Counted from the stretch's first letter, positions 33,465 to 43,063 are shown. The stretch is DNA of 64,000 nt from Bacteroidota bacterium (GCA_027483445.1 JAIXUS010000028.1:21826-85825); one strand, 5' to 3'. Program-made: numbers and translations. The notes: generated from the sequence alone by a model not told the origin.

Positions 33465-36260
33465 GTGAATTCTGAATCCTTTTTACGACAAATTGCCCGG
33501 TATTATCTGGAGCAGAGCAATGAGGGCAAACTCAATATAGCCATTGTTTTTCCCAATCGCCGTGCTGGAATATTTTTCCGCCGTGAGCTTGCGGCAATTC
33601 ACCAAAAGTCTTTGTGGCTGCCTGAAATCTTCTCTGCCGAAGAGTTTGTTCGCACGGTAACGCATACCACGATTATCGATCCGGTGAGTGTGCAGTTTGA
33701 GTTTTACAGAATATATGCGTCGTCGGAGGCTGAAGCTGCTGAGCCTTTCGACACTTTTCTAACCTGGGCTCCTCAGCTCTTGCACGATTACGAAGAAACC
33801 GACCTTTACCTTGTAGATGCGGATAAGCTGTATGCCTCGGTTGATGCGGCATACGCAATGAAGAACTGGTCGCCCGACGGGAAAGTAATAACAGCAACTC
33901 AGGAGCAGTATATTCACTTTTGGTCGAAGATGGGGGTCTGGTATAAGCAACTGCGCAGTCATCTCCGCGAAGCGGGAAAGTACACTACCGGGATGGCATT
34001 TAGGGCCTTGGCCGAAGGTTCGGCTGCTTATTTAGAGAATTTGGTGTGGGATAAGGTGTTATTTGCGGGGTTCAATGCTTTGAATGGCGCGGAGCAGCAG
34101 TACATGCGCTTTTTTGAACGTGCGGGAAAGGCAGAAGTTTTATGGGACACAGACCCGTATTATATCGAAGATGACTTGAATGAGGCGGGCTATTTTTTTC
34201 GCAAATACAAGCGAGAATGGCCCTTGCGCGAGTTCAATTTCTCGGAGAGGCTTTTGAATAGAGCTGATCAACACATTCATATTGTGGGCGTTGCCAAAAA
34301 CATGGGGCAAGCTCAATATGCGGGTGCATTGCTAGATCAATTAGCCCAAGAGGATACAAAATTGGAGCAATCTGCAGTGGTATTGTGTGATGAAAAGCTG
34401 TTGATGCCATTAATGGAAATGCTGCCTGATGCTGTTGAGCAGGCCAATATTACCATGGGCTATCCATTGTACCAGCTTCCGGTGGCGGCTTTGTTTTCGA
34501 TGCAGTTCGATATTCAACGAAAACTGAAGGTTTCAGGAACGCGGGTAAGCGTGTACTTTAAAGACCTGCAAAAGCTGTTTCGTCAACCCGATATTCGTAA
34601 GCTACTTGGTGAAAAAGCATCAGGATATTTGCTCGAGTATGTGAACCAGGAGCGTTTCATTTATTTGTCGTTCGACACCTTGCTTGAGCGCAGACCAGAA
34701 CTTCAAGCGATTCGCTTATTGTTTGAACCCTGGAACGACAATGTGCCCTTTGCTTTGAGCCAATTGCATCAATTGGTAGCTCTTTTGCGCGATTGCTACG
34801 GCGAATCGAATGAGGGTCGAGAAGGGTATGAACTGGAGGCCCTGATGCAGGTTTCGGCGCTATTGAATAAGATTGAACGTTGGGAGCTCACTTACCCGGG
34901 TTACAACACGATAAAAACTTTACAAAAGGTATTTCAGCAATTGCTTAGACAGTCGACCCTCGACTTTTACGGAGAGCCTTTGGAAGGGCTTCAGATTATG
35001 GGGTTGTTAGAGACCCGAAATCTTGACTTCAATAACCTCATCCTTTTGTCGGTGAATGAAGGAACAATGCCGGCTGCCAGAACTAACCGATCCTTTATTC
35101 CAACCGACATTGCTTCAGCCTTTGGGCTGCCGACCTATCGCGAAAGAGATGCTATATATGGCTACCATTTTTATCGAATGCTTCAGCGGGCGAATCGTAT
35201 ATGGTTGATTTACAATACCGAAACGGACGAGTTTGGAAAAGGCGAACAATCGCGGTTCATCACACAAATCAGTAAGGAATTTGATCAGGCGCAATTGCAT
35301 TTTTCTATGGTTGTTCCTGAGCTTCCTCAAATTGGTATGCCCTCCATCAGTGTGCAAAAATCTGAGGCCTTGATTAAGCGGATGGTTGAGCGTTATTCCA
35401 CTCAGGGGAAGTATTTGTCGCCTACCGCTTTACAGAGCTATGTTGCGTGCACATTGCAGTTTTACCTTCAGTATTTTAGTGGTGTTAAGGTGAAGGAAGA
35501 CCGAGAAGACGATGTAGATGCCTCGGCAATTGGCAACATTTTGCACAGCACCTTAGAAACCTTGTATAAACCATTTGTAGGCAAGTCGTTAAAAGTCAAA
35601 GACATCAACGAAATGTTGAACAGCTTTTTGCCAGTACTTCGAAACGAATTCTTGAAGCTCATGGAGGAACAGGATATTGAGCATGGCAATAATCTGTTGA
35701 TTTTCACCGGAGCGGAGAGCATGTTGCGAAATTTTCTCTTGGTTGAGCGTCAGATTTTGGAGGAGCACAAAGCCAAGTTGGAGATTGTTGGACTAGAAAC
35801 AGAGTTGAGCTTTAGCATACCTGTGAAAATTGGTTCTGAAACCTTCGAAATTCAGGTTGGTGGCCGGGCCGATCGAATTGATCGACTAGATGGCCAGCTT
35901 CGCATTCTTGATTACAAAACCGGCAATGTAAAAACGCAGGAGCTCACATTGGAATCTTTAGACGACTTGGTGCAATCGCAGCAAAAGGCAAAAAGTTTAC
36001 AACTGCTGTTTTACCAAATGAGTTATGCAGTTAAACACCATGATGAGGAGGCTTTTCCGGGAATTTTGAGTTTGAGGGCTCCTTCAGCTGGAATTTATGG
36101 GATTAAGCAAAAGACTCCGTTTGAAATCAATGCATCTACTCTTAAAGACATGTTTACAGCCCTTCTGCAGCGACTGTTTTCGCCTCTCTATTCTTTTGAG
36201 CAAACTGAAGATTTGAATACCTGTAAATATTGTAAGTTCAAAACGATGTGTAACAGGTAA
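33465..36260 (+). CDS. PD-(D/E)XK nuclease family protein, AddB-like
   Basis: A 931-residue protein similar in layout to AddB/RexB, the helicase-nuclease subunit that processes double-strand breaks for RecA. The N-terminal region (LNIAIVFPNRRAGIFFRREL) resembles an inactivated UvrD-like helicase. The C-terminal nuclease domain begins LSPTALQSYVACTLQFYLQYFSG, with GGRADRIDRLDGQLRILDYKTGN carrying the active Asp and Lys. The last residues CKYCKFKTMC with the earlier Cys in ACTLQ form the Fe-S cluster ligand set typical of AddB. No AddA partner is present here. The GTG at 33465 is the start; no nearby ATG precedes the conserved N-terminus. Confidence 0.9.
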   Translation: MNSESFLRQIARYYLEQSNEGKLNIAIVFPNRRAGIFFRRELAAIHQKSLWLPEIFSAEEFVRTVTHTTIIDPVSVQFEFYRIYASSEAEAAEPFDTFLTWAPQLLHDYEETDLYLVDADKLYASVDAAYAMKNWSPDGKVITATQEQYIHFWSKMGVWYKQLRSHLREAGKYTTGMAFRALAEGSAAYLENLVWDKVLFAGFNALNGAEQQYMRFFERAGKAEVLWDTDPYYIEDDLNEAGYFFRKYKREWPLREFNFSERLLNRADQHIHIVGVAKNMGQAQYAGALLDQLAQEDTKLEQSAVVLCDEKLLMPLMEMLPDAVEQANITMGYPLYQLPVAALFSMQFDIQRKLKVSGTRVSVYFKDLQKLFRQPDIRKLLGEKASGYLLEYVNQERFIYLSFDTLLERRPELQAIRLLFEPWNDNVPFALSQLHQLVALLRDCYGESNEGREGYELEALMQVSALLNKIERWELTYPGYNTIKTLQKVFQQLLRQSTLDFYGEPLEGLQIMGLLETRNLDFNNLILLSVNEGTMPAARTNRSFIPTDIASAFGLPTYRERDAIYGYHFYRMLQRANRIWLIYNTETDEFGKGEQSRFITQISKEFDQAQLHFSMVVPELPQIGMPSISVQKSEALIKRMVERYSTQGKYLSPTALQSYVACTLQFYLQYFSGVKVKEDREDDVDASAIGNILHSTLETLYKPFVGKSLKVKDINEMLNSFLPVLRNEFLKLMEEQDIEHGNNLLIFTGAESMLRNFLLVERQILEEHKAKLEIVGLETELSFSIPVKIGSETFEIQVGGRADRIDRLDGQLRILDYKTGNVKTQELTLESLDDLVQSQQKAKSLQLLFYQMSYAVKHHDEEAFPGILSLRAPSAGIYGIKQKTPFEINASTLKDMFTALLQRLFSPLYSFEQTEDLNTCKYCKFKTMCNR

Positions 36261-36696
36261 GCCTGTTCGGAGCTTACCGAAAAGGCCGTGAAAGTGATCC
36301 TTAAAAGGTACAACTAAAGCCTTGGCAAAAGGCTATTCAAGCACGGTTATAATTGCTGTACATGAAATGATGGAGTTTTTTTTAAGTTCTGATTAACAGA
36401 AACACTTGGTATTCAGATGAATTGCCAAAATCCAGTCTTCAAATTGTGTAATCCGCAAAGCTGAAGAAGGCGATAACCGTGAATGCCCATTTTCGAAAGG
36501 CGTATATTGTTAACGAGCAGATTCGCTTAGCTGGATTTGATGTCCATGTCTTTTTTTTGGCTAACGAAATACAGAGCTCCATGAATTCAAGTGTGCAAGG
36601 CTTTTCAATAGCTTGACTAAAAACCCTTGTATTAAGCCTCCTTCAAACAGGGGCTAAAGTGCTTAAAATAAACTATTGAGTTTTTTTCAGTAAGCC
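36261..36696. other. Intergenic region between AddB-like gene and SbtA-type permease
   Basis: About 435 bases with no recognised gene. A 54-codon open frame runs from 36452 to 36616 on the plus strand (with VNEQIRLAGFDVHVFFLANEI); it lacks a similarity I recognise and any ATG start near its beginning, so it may be a remnant of a lost gene. No convincing terminator was found for either flanking gene. Confidence 0.4.
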
Positions 36697-37662
36697 CTAA
36701 ATACTGGTTAGCAGGATTATCTCGTAGTACAGCGGCATTCCGAGGGTGATATTAAAAGGGAAAGTTACGCCAATGGCCATTGGAATGTACAAGCCTGGGT
36801 CGGCTTTGGGAGCGGCAAGTCTCATGGCCGCTGGTACGGCAATATAGGAGGCGCTGGCAGCAAGGATGGCAAACATGAATCGGTTGCCGATGTCGGCGGT
36901 TACGCTACTGCTCAGCCAAGCGGTAAGTGCGCCATTGATTGCAGGAACAAGAATGGCAAAAACAGCCACAAACCCACCATACTTTCGAAAAGTAGCAATC
37001 CGACGGGCGGTTGTCATTCCCATTTCCAATAGAAAAATGGCTAAAAATCCTTTAAAAATGTCGGTGGTAAAGGGTTTAATTCCTTCCGCTTGTTTATCGT
37101 CAGAAATAATACCGATCAACAGGCTGCCAACAATCATCAGCACGCTTCCATTGGTAAGGGAGTGGTGCAAAATATCGCGCATCCGAACACGGGCATCGTC
37201 CTTATCGAACTTCATCTTAAGCATCACTCCGACCACGATTGCGGGTGCTTCCATTAAGGCCATCACCGCAACCATATGTCCGCCAAATGCGATTTGCTGC
37301 TGTTCCAGGAATGAAGAAGCTGCTACAAAAGTTACCGCACTCACCGACCCATAAGCCGCTGCAATGGCGCCTGCATCAGACACGCTGACTTTCCGCTTCA
37401 GAATGAAAAATGTGTAGAGCGGAATTGCAGTGGCCAGTAAGAGTCCCAACAACAACGAATTCCATATTTCAGCATTAATCTCACTATGCGCAAGTTCTTG
37501 TCCGCCCTTAAACCCAATCGAAAAAAGCAGGTACAGCGAGATGAAACGACTTGATGATGAAGGAATGCGCAAGTCGCTTCGGACCATTGCCGCCACGATA
37601 CCCAAAACGAAAAAGAGAAGTGTAGGATTGGTAAGGTTTGAGGTGAGGATGGCGGTGTCCAT
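36697..37662 (-). CDS. Sodium-dependent bicarbonate transport family permease (SbtA-type)
   Basis: A 321-residue integral membrane protein with about ten hydrophobic helices. The pattern matches the SbtA/DUF897 family: NPTLLFFVLGIVAAMVRSDLRIP at the N-terminus, LYLLFSIGFKGGQEL, AAAYGSVSAVTFVAASSFLE, MVAVMALMEAPAIVVG, FLAIFLLEMGM and AASASYIAVPAAMRLAAPKADPGLYIPMAIGVTFPFNITLGMPLYY. Cyanobacterial members import Na+ with HCO3-; substrate in non-photosynthetic bacteria is not settled. The start at 37662 (MDTAILTS) is preferred over 37701, as the extra residues lack similarity. No SbtB-like PII regulator is adjacent. Confidence 0.88.
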   Translation of the reverse strand: MDTAILTSNLTNPTLLFFVLGIVAAMVRSDLRIPSSSSRFISLYLLFSIGFKGGQELAHSEINAEIWNSLLLGLLLATAIPLYTFFILKRKVSVSDAGAIAAAYGSVSAVTFVAASSFLEQQQIAFGGHMVAVMALMEAPAIVVGVMLKMKFDKDDARVRMRDILHHSLTNGSVLMIVGSLLIGIISDDKQAEGIKPFTTDIFKGFLAIFLLEMGMTTARRIATFRKYGGFVAVFAILVPAINGALTAWLSSSVTADIGNRFMFAILAASASYIAVPAAMRLAAPKADPGLYIPMAIGVTFPFNITLGMPLYYEIILLTSI

Positions 37663-37901
37663 TCGACAAATGTGCATTAGTATTCTGTTTACTGCAAACA
37701 CGCTGCTATATCTAACTGATTACAGGGCTAATACAGATGCTGATCTAAGAGAAACCAAATCATTACAATGCCTGCAGATGTAAAACATTCACTATCTGAT
37801 GCTTAGAAATTCACTTGAATGCGGACTTATCAGCAACCCGCTGATTAGATTTTAAGCATGCTACAACTACTTGAATTTGAAGACTATGCAATGAAGAATT
37901 C

Positions 37902-37933
37902 TATAAACGTTTATAAACGGGTATAAACGTTTA
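37902..37933. repeat. Three 10-bp-phased TATAAACG units, copy A
   Basis: Three consecutive TATAAACG units begin at 37902, 37912 and 37922, exactly 10 bp apart, and the array ends in TTTAA. Nearly the same array occurs at 47234-47265. The unit TATAAACGTTTATA is itself palindromic. The exact one-helical-turn spacing suggests a protein binding array or a dispersed repeat. Confidence 0.75.
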
Positions 37934-38070
37934 ACTACCGACTAATCCCGCCTCGAATGTCGAACTTAGCTGCGGAGGGAGGCTGGAGGCGGCCCCTTAC
38001 TTCCCAAACCTCCAACACCTCACTCACCATAAATTTCTAAACCTGCACAACCCAACTTGCCCTTGTACGT

Positions 38071-38078
38071 TACCTTTG
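38071..38078 (+). promoter_or_regulatory. Bacteroidota -7 element upstream of phasin-like gene
   Basis: TACCTTTG matches TAnnTTTG exactly and lies 21 bases before the ATG at 38099. No convincing TTG is seen at -33. Confidence 0.5.
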
Positions 38079-38098
38079 TCGGATAAATTCCGGTAACC

Positions 38099-38407
38099 AT
38101 GGAAGAACAATTAAAAAATTTGCTGTATCACGGCTTGGGTGTGGTGGCCATCACCAAAGAAAAAGTAGAGCGTGCAGTTGAAGAGCTGGTGAATAAGGGC
38201 AAAATGACCAAAGAGGAAGGCCAAAAGTTTTATGAAGAGCTGAAAGCCGAAAGTGGAAAGGCTGGACATGAGTTTAAAGACAATCTCAAGGAAAGCTTCC
38301 GGTCGTTTTTAGAAAACTCAGGCATCCCTTCCCGCGAAGAATTTGAGGCGCTTAAAAAGCGTGTAGAGGCCTTGGAAAATGCATCTGAAGCAAACAGTGC
38401 ATCTTGA
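38099..38407 (+). CDS. Phasin/PHA-regulator-like coiled-coil protein
   Basis: A 102-residue, charged, almost wholly helical protein: MEEQLKNLLYHGLGVVAITKEKVERAVEELVNKGKMTKEEGQKFYEEL, then a Lys/Glu-rich coil, ending REEFEALKKRVEALENASEAN. This organisation resembles PhaF/phasin-type and polyhydroxyalkanoate-regulator coiled-coil families that sit beside UbiB-like genes in many Bacteroidota. The last ~20 residues form a leucine-zipper-like heptad coil. The TGA stop overlaps the TTG start of the UbiB-family gene, so the two are coupled and presumably act together at the membrane. Confidence 0.75.
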   Translation: MEEQLKNLLYHGLGVVAITKEKVERAVEELVNKGKMTKEEGQKFYEELKAESGKAGHEFKDNLKESFRSFLENSGIPSREEFEALKKRVEALENASEANSAS

Positions 38408-40029
38408 TTTCACGAGGAAAACGATACAGAAAGGTATTAACCGTTCTTGCTAAGCATGGCTTCGGCGACCTGGGCCTGCGCTTGGGTGGACCGGCTTCAT
38501 GGCTGAAACGAAAGCCCAGAGAGGGAATTAGCGCCAGAAGGTGGATTGGTTTTCGAAAGGCCTTGGAAGAGCTGGGGCCAACTTATGTGAAATTCGGCCA
38601 GGTTTTATCGAACAAACCAGGCATTTTGCCCGATGACCTTACCGCCGAATTGGCAAGGCTACAGGACCAGGTGCCCCCGTTCTCTTTTGAGGAAGTAAAA
38701 AAAAGCATCGAAGAGACCTTCCAAAAGCCCATTGAGCAGATTTTTCCTACCATCGAAGAGCGGCCTGTAGCCTCGGCTTCTATTGCTCAAGTGCATAAGG
38801 CATGGCTACCCGATGGTCAGATGGTTGCCGTTAAAGTACGAAGGCCTGGAATTGAAGCTGTTATTCGTGCCGATGTTGCAATCATGCGCGATATCGCACG
38901 GCTGATGATGAGAAACGAGGAGCTCGCCTCACTAAATCCCGTTGAACTGGTTAAAGCCTTCGAAAACACCATTTTAGCCGAACTTGATTTTGAAAAAGAA
39001 CTCCATAACGTTAAGCAGTTCTACGAGCTTTTTGAAGGCGATACAACCGTAAAAATCCCCAGACCCTTTCCAGAGTTTAGCAGCAGTGCCGTGGTATGCC
39101 TTGAGTTTGTGGAAGGAATAAAAATCAGTAAAAAAGAACTCCTCGCTCAACAGGGTTACGATTTAAAACGCGTGGCCAAGAGCGGCTTTGATGCCTTCTT
39201 TAAACAAATCTTCGAGTGGGGAATTTTTCATGCCGACCCTCACCCCGGAAATCTGCTGGTTTTACCCGGAAATGTGATCGGTATTCTCGATTTTGGAATG
39301 GTCGGTCAGCTCAGTCAAAACGATCGCTCGGCCTTGGTCGAATTTGTAATCGCGCTGGGGCGGGATGACGTTGGCCGAATTGTAGAAAATATCGAAAAAC
39401 TGCAAGGCAGTCCCGTAAGCGATAAAACCGCACTGGAGCGCGACCTGTCGGCCTTCATCGCTGAATTCGGTTCGAGGGCAGTTAAGGACATTAACCTAAA
39501 CGATGCCCTCGAAAAAGGAAGGCGCATGGCATACAAGCACGACTTAAAGCTAAATCCCGACCTCTTCCTCCTATTCCGAACCATTTCGCTGCTAGAAGGC
39601 ATTGGAATCAGTCTCGATCCACAATTCCGCTCACTCGAGATCATCAAGCCATACGCTTTCAAGCTGTTACGCAAGCAGTTAAATCCCAAAAACATCTTCC
39701 AAAGTAAAGCACTGCTTGCCTGGGCGGCCGATTGGTACCAACTTGTGAAAGCACTTCCCGGCGATGTTCGGAAAACGCTGGGAAAAGTGAGCAACGACCA
39801 GCTATTCATCCGTACCGAAAGTCCATCGGTAGATCGTCTAAGCGAACAATTGCGTAAAAGTGGTAATGAGCTCAGCCAAACCCTTGTTTTCATTGCCCTG
39901 CTGGGCTTTACGGCCTTTAGCCCTACCCTACTTTTGCCCCCATTGTTTTTAGGATTAAACGCGGTAGGCTTAATCAGTCTGGGGCTTTCAGCTATACTTC
40001 TTGTAATTCTTATAAGACGCTGGCGCTGA
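38404..40029 (+). CDS. UbiB/ABC1/AarF family atypical kinase
   Basis: A 541-residue atypical protein kinase-like protein. UbiB members support quinone synthesis; here the quinone is probably menaquinone, so the exact role is inferred. Motifs are KFGQ (Lys63 onward), the N-terminal signature AELARLQDQVPPF, the Ala-rich nucleotide loop VASASIAQVHKA, VAVKVRRPGI (Lys), EKELHNVKQFYELF, the catalytic block HADPHPGN (His276) and ILDFGMVG. Two hydrophobic helices at the C-terminus (ELSQTLVFIALLGFTAFSPTLLLPPLFLGL and LGLSAILLVILI) anchor it to the membrane. The start is a TTG at 38404 inside the upstream stop. It ends 5 bases before the convergent helicase gene stop. Confidence 0.93.
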   Translation: MISRGKRYRKVLTVLAKHGFGDLGLRLGGPASWLKRKPREGISARRWIGFRKALEELGPTYVKFGQVLSNKPGILPDDLTAELARLQDQVPPFSFEEVKKSIEETFQKPIEQIFPTIEERPVASASIAQVHKAWLPDGQMVAVKVRRPGIEAVIRADVAIMRDIARLMMRNEELASLNPVELVKAFENTILAELDFEKELHNVKQFYELFEGDTTVKIPRPFPEFSSSAVVCLEFVEGIKISKKELLAQQGYDLKRVAKSGFDAFFKQIFEWGIFHADPHPGNLLVLPGNVIGILDFGMVGQLSQNDRSALVEFVIALGRDDVGRIVENIEKLQGSPVSDKTALERDLSAFIAEFGSRAVKDINLNDALEKGRRMAYKHDLKLNPDLFLLFRTISLLEGIGISLDPQFRSLEIIKPYAFKLLRKQLNPKNIFQSKALLAWAADWYQLVKALPGDVRKTLGKVSNDQLFIRTESPSVDRLSEQLRKSGNELSQTLVFIALLGFTAFSPTLLLPPLFLGLNAVGLISLGLSAILLVILIRRWR

Positions 40030-40034
40030 TGGCA

Positions 40035-41921
40035 TTAGTATTCCATAAACTCCCAAGCTGAACGATAGGCTCCAATCTGCTGACAGTGATCAATCAGGGC
40101 TGAATAAAAACGATCGTTACCCAGCGTGGCACTGTCGCCAACAATAACCAATTTCCGTCGAGCCCTCGTCATGGCTACATTCATCCGGCGATAATCCTTC
40201 AAAAAGCCAATTTCACCTTTATCGTTGCACCGAACAAGCGATACCATAATCACATCGCGCTCCTGGCCTTGAAAGGCATCGATGGTTTGCACCTGCGGTT
40301 GGATGACTAAATCGCTAATTCTGAGCGCTTCAATGCAGTTCACTTGCTGCCGGTAAGGCGAAATCAACGCAATACTGGCGCGATTGCCTAGCCATCCTTC
40401 CCCAAGCATCAGGGCTAAGCGTTTCCACAAAAAACGAGCTTCTTCTTCATTCGAATAACTCCCGGCCAATTCATTCCACTGTTCTTCCCAGGCCAAACCT
40501 GCGGTGTCGATAAACTCCAGCGAAAAGCCATCGCCCGCATGGGCCTTTTCCACCATGTCATCCGCCCGTAGGGCACCGCCATAAAACCAGGCATTCGAAA
40601 ACGACATAATAGCCTCATTCATACGGTATTGCACCATTAACAGCGCCGATGGCAAACGTTCAAGGTTCTTCTCCATCAGCGTGAGCGACAAACCCAACTT
40701 TTGGGCACTTTCCGACTTAACGGTTGGCGGCAATTGGAAAGGATCTCCGGCCAATACCAGACGGTCGGCGCGCAACAATGGAATCCAGGTTAAGGGCTCC
40801 AAGGCTTGCGCGGCTTCGTCGATCAGTAGCACATCAAATCGTTGATTGTCAGGCATCGACTGAGCGACTGCAACCGGTGTGGCACACACAACCTCCGCTT
40901 TATCGAACAACTCGGCATAAAGCTGCTTCTCCAACTTCAGGGCATCCTTCATCAAGGCCCGCGCTTCGTCATGAAGTGCCTTACGCTGAGCACGTTCCTG
41001 CGGACCAAAACTGCGCTTATATTGTTGAGCCATTCTCCGATATTCGGTTGCTCTTTTCCTACACTCCTTAACTACCGCAAATTCCGGCGAAGCTTTTAAT
41101 CGGCCTTCCGTGCTAATGGCCTCAAGGCTTTCCGACATTCTTAATGGATTTCCCACCCTGAGCACCCACAAACCGGCATCGAGCAAAGCTTTGCTGATGT
41201 GATCAACGGCGGCATTTGAAGGTGCGCACACCAGAACGCGATCGCCTCTTTCAACCATGGCACGCGCGGCAGCCACAAGCGTTGTGGTTTTTCCGGTACC
41301 CGGAGGACCATGCACCAAACTAACCGCTGTATTCGAAAGAATGAGTTCAACGGCTAACTTTTGAGAATCATTAAGTGGAAATGAGAAATCGTGGCTTAAT
41401 TGGAACGATGGCTTTTCGGGAGAACTTAACCCGATGAGCAAATCACGCATTTCCGACAAGGCACAATTTCTGGCACCTTCCGCCACTTCCATTGCTTCAA
41501 ATGCGGTCTTAATGCTTTGGTTGTCGAACTGCTGTTGGATGGCCAAACGGGGCGAGTCAAGGACATCTGGATGCTCGTTGAGAAAAAACACCACCTTCAG
41601 CTGGTCGCCTCGAACCCAATCTACAATTCCAAAAGCCTCACCTTCATCGGCCGTCGAATACAAGCGAGCCGGCCTGCCCGGGTTCCAACTGTGCGGGGCC
41701 GATTTGTGCTTGGTGCGCTCAAATACTACGTATGGATAATCACCATAACCATACCCGGTCTCGATGATTTGCAATGGATACCAGGCTAAACCCTTCTCTA
41801 CCAACTCATGAATGCCACTTTTCGAAAGTAAAGCTTCAAACGATTGACGTTCGGCATCGGCCTCAGCCTGAAATGCCTTCCTGAGGTGTTCGAAATATTC
41901 TTTGACAAGTTCCTTGCTCAC
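40035..41921 (-). CDS. Superfamily I helicase, IGHMBP2/SMUBP-2-like AAA protein
   Basis: A 628-residue SF1B-type helicase of the IGHMBP2/Upf1-like family found in most Bacteroidota. The sequence carries an N-terminal beta domain, Walker A GPPGTGKTTTLVAAA with Q-motif LNDSQKLAVELILSN before it, DEAA box LLIDEAAQALEPLTWIPLL, LAGDPFQLPPTV, QYRMNEAIMSFSNAWFY, the motif V/VI region TIDAFQGQERDVIMVSLVR, and AMTRARRKLVIVGD. It would unwind nucleic acid with ATP; RNA/DNA preference is unknown. The GTG at 41921 is used as start because its GTGA overlaps the previous stop (TGA at 41918-41920); the longer frame to 41969 lies within that gene. Confidence 0.92.
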   Translation of the reverse strand: MSKELVKEYFEHLRKAFQAEADAERQSFEALLSKSGIHELVEKGLAWYPLQIIETGYGYGDYPYVVFERTKHKSAPHSWNPGRPARLYSTADEGEAFGIVDWVRGDQLKVVFFLNEHPDVLDSPRLAIQQQFDNQSIKTAFEAMEVAEGARNCALSEMRDLLIGLSSPEKPSFQLSHDFSFPLNDSQKLAVELILSNTAVSLVHGPPGTGKTTTLVAAARAMVERGDRVLVCAPSNAAVDHISKALLDAGLWVLRVGNPLRMSESLEAISTEGRLKASPEFAVVKECRKRATEYRRMAQQYKRSFGPQERAQRKALHDEARALMKDALKLEKQLYAELFDKAEVVCATPVAVAQSMPDNQRFDVLLIDEAAQALEPLTWIPLLRADRLVLAGDPFQLPPTVKSESAQKLGLSLTLMEKNLERLPSALLMVQYRMNEAIMSFSNAWFYGGALRADDMVEKAHAGDGFSLEFIDTAGLAWEEQWNELAGSYSNEEEARFLWKRLALMLGEGWLGNRASIALISPYRQQVNCIEALRISDLVIQPQVQTIDAFQGQERDVIMVSLVRCNDKGEIGFLKDYRRMNVAMTRARRKLVIVGDSATLGNDRFYSALIDHCQQIGAYRSAWEFMEY

Positions 41922-43063
41922 CGGGCAAACATCACGCGATAGCGGTAAACCTGCTCTCCCGACCTGCATTGAAGCACGTAAAGCCCTTCAATCGGCAACA
42001 CAGGCCTGATTTGAATGCTCTGTTCAAGTGTGGCGAACTCCGTTTCCACCTTACGCCCTTGTAAATCGTACAACTGAGCCTCCTGAATTTTGTCATCAAA
42101 CCCTTGAATCATAAGCCATTCTGTGGCCGGCTGGGGAAAAATGGAAATTCGGCTGCTTTCAGATTTATCACTCAACACCTCTGAGCAGGTTTCCTGGATT
42201 GCCACCCGATTATCGAGGGTAATGTCCTGAAGATAAGCGCTCCAATTCGATAAACTGCCGCCAAACCAATACTGCAGAAAAGGCCAAACCAGATCGTCGG
42301 TTGTTTGCTGCTGCTCGGCTCTCGTTAGTGTAACGCCACTCCCAATTTCGCCTAAATCGCAAATGCTAGAAGGAATATAGTAGCAGTGATTGCCTCCAAG
42401 TATGCTGGCAAAAACCTTACAGTCGGATCCCAAGGCATTCCAAATAGGTTGATGATGAACATCAGGAGGCGTTACGTTGTCGACAGAACCGGAAATCACA
42501 AGCGCTGGAAGCTCAAGAGCTGGAGCGCCAGGCACGGGGCTCGGGTTCGTTAAGGCCGGTGCCAAACCAATATACGCATTGGCCACAGTTTGAGAAGCAG
42601 CAAGCAGCGAAGCTCCACCGCCCATTGAATGTCCACCTAAGGCCGAAAAGCCATTGCAGCTGAAGAAGTTATCCTGCCCGCTCCGATACCAGGTGTTAAT
42701 AAAGGCAATGTCCTTCCCGAAAGCATCATGATTAGGCGCAAAGCTACCTTCGGTGCTCGGCAGGGCCACCACAACGCCACGCTCGGCCAAGAGTCCCGCA
42801 AAATCGGCGTATGAAGCCGCCGGAATTAAAAAACCGTGTCCAAAAGTGAGTAAAGGAAAACTTCCGGTTGCCAATGGCACGTTGCTTCCTTCCGATTGAG
42901 CCGGGTAGTAGAGCAGCAAAGGGACTTCCCTATTTCGGCTGGCATCAAACAAACTCACTTCCCGATTACCGACCGCAAAAGGTTGGGCCGCCACTGTGGG
43001 TAATAACAGCCAAAATGTTGTTATTACAACCAAGTAGCTTAGAACAGAAGTGAGTGTTTTCAT
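41918..43063 (-). CDS. Secreted alpha/beta hydrolase (chlorophyllase/PAF-acetylhydrolase-like) with T9SS domain
   Basis: A 381-residue exported serine hydrolase. A signal peptide (TSVLSYLVVITTFWLLLPTVAAQ) is followed by the hydrolase core: LLYYPAQSEG, LTFGHGFLIPAASYADF (oxyanion His-Gly), VVVALPSTEG, then the nucleophile elbow GHSMGGGASLLA with Ser. SGSVDNVTPP contributes the acid and GGNHCYYIPSS the His. The C-terminal 75 residues (SIFPQPATEWLMIQGFD... LPIEGLYVLQCRSGEQVYRYRVMF) are a type A T9SS sorting domain, unusual between alaS and a helicase gene. It starts 10 bases downstream of alaS and overlaps the helicase start (GTGA). Substrate is unknown. Confidence 0.88.
   Translation of the reverse strand: MKTLTSVLSYLVVITTFWLLLPTVAAQPFAVGNREVSLFDASRNREVPLLLYYPAQSEGSNVPLATGSFPLLTFGHGFLIPAASYADFAGLLAERGVVVALPSTEGSFAPNHDAFGKDIAFINTWYRSGQDNFFSCNGFSALGGHSMGGGASLLAASQTVANAYIGLAPALTNPSPVPGAPALELPALVISGSVDNVTPPDVHHQPIWNALGSDCKVFASILGGNHCYYIPSSICDLGEIGSGVTLTRAEQQQTTDDLVWPFLQYWFGGSLSNWSAYLQDITLDNRVAIQETCSEVLSDKSESSRISIFPQPATEWLMIQGFDDKIQEAQLYDLQGRKVETEFATLEQSIQIRPVLPIEGLYVLQCRSGEQVYRYRVMFAR

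Larger units (their letters stand above)
37663..38098. other. Intergenic region with phased repeat
   Basis: About 435 bases with no supportable gene. It contains the TATAAACG repeat at 37902-37933 and the promoter at 38071-38078 for the phasin-like gene. A C/T-rich stretch near 37990-38030 shows no recognised feature. Confidence 0.5.

Noticed and set aside
36866..37354. 162-residue plus-strand frame opposite the SbtA-type gene
   Set aside because: Composition of an antisense shadow; the SbtA protein motifs are on the other strand.
37902..37933. Possible CRISPR array at the TATAAACG repeat
   Set aside because: Units are only 10 bp apart, with no spacers, and only three in number.
39315..39893. 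192-residue minus-strand frame opposite the UbiB-family gene
   Set aside because: Shadow of a clear UbiB homologue; no domain signature in the antisense frame.
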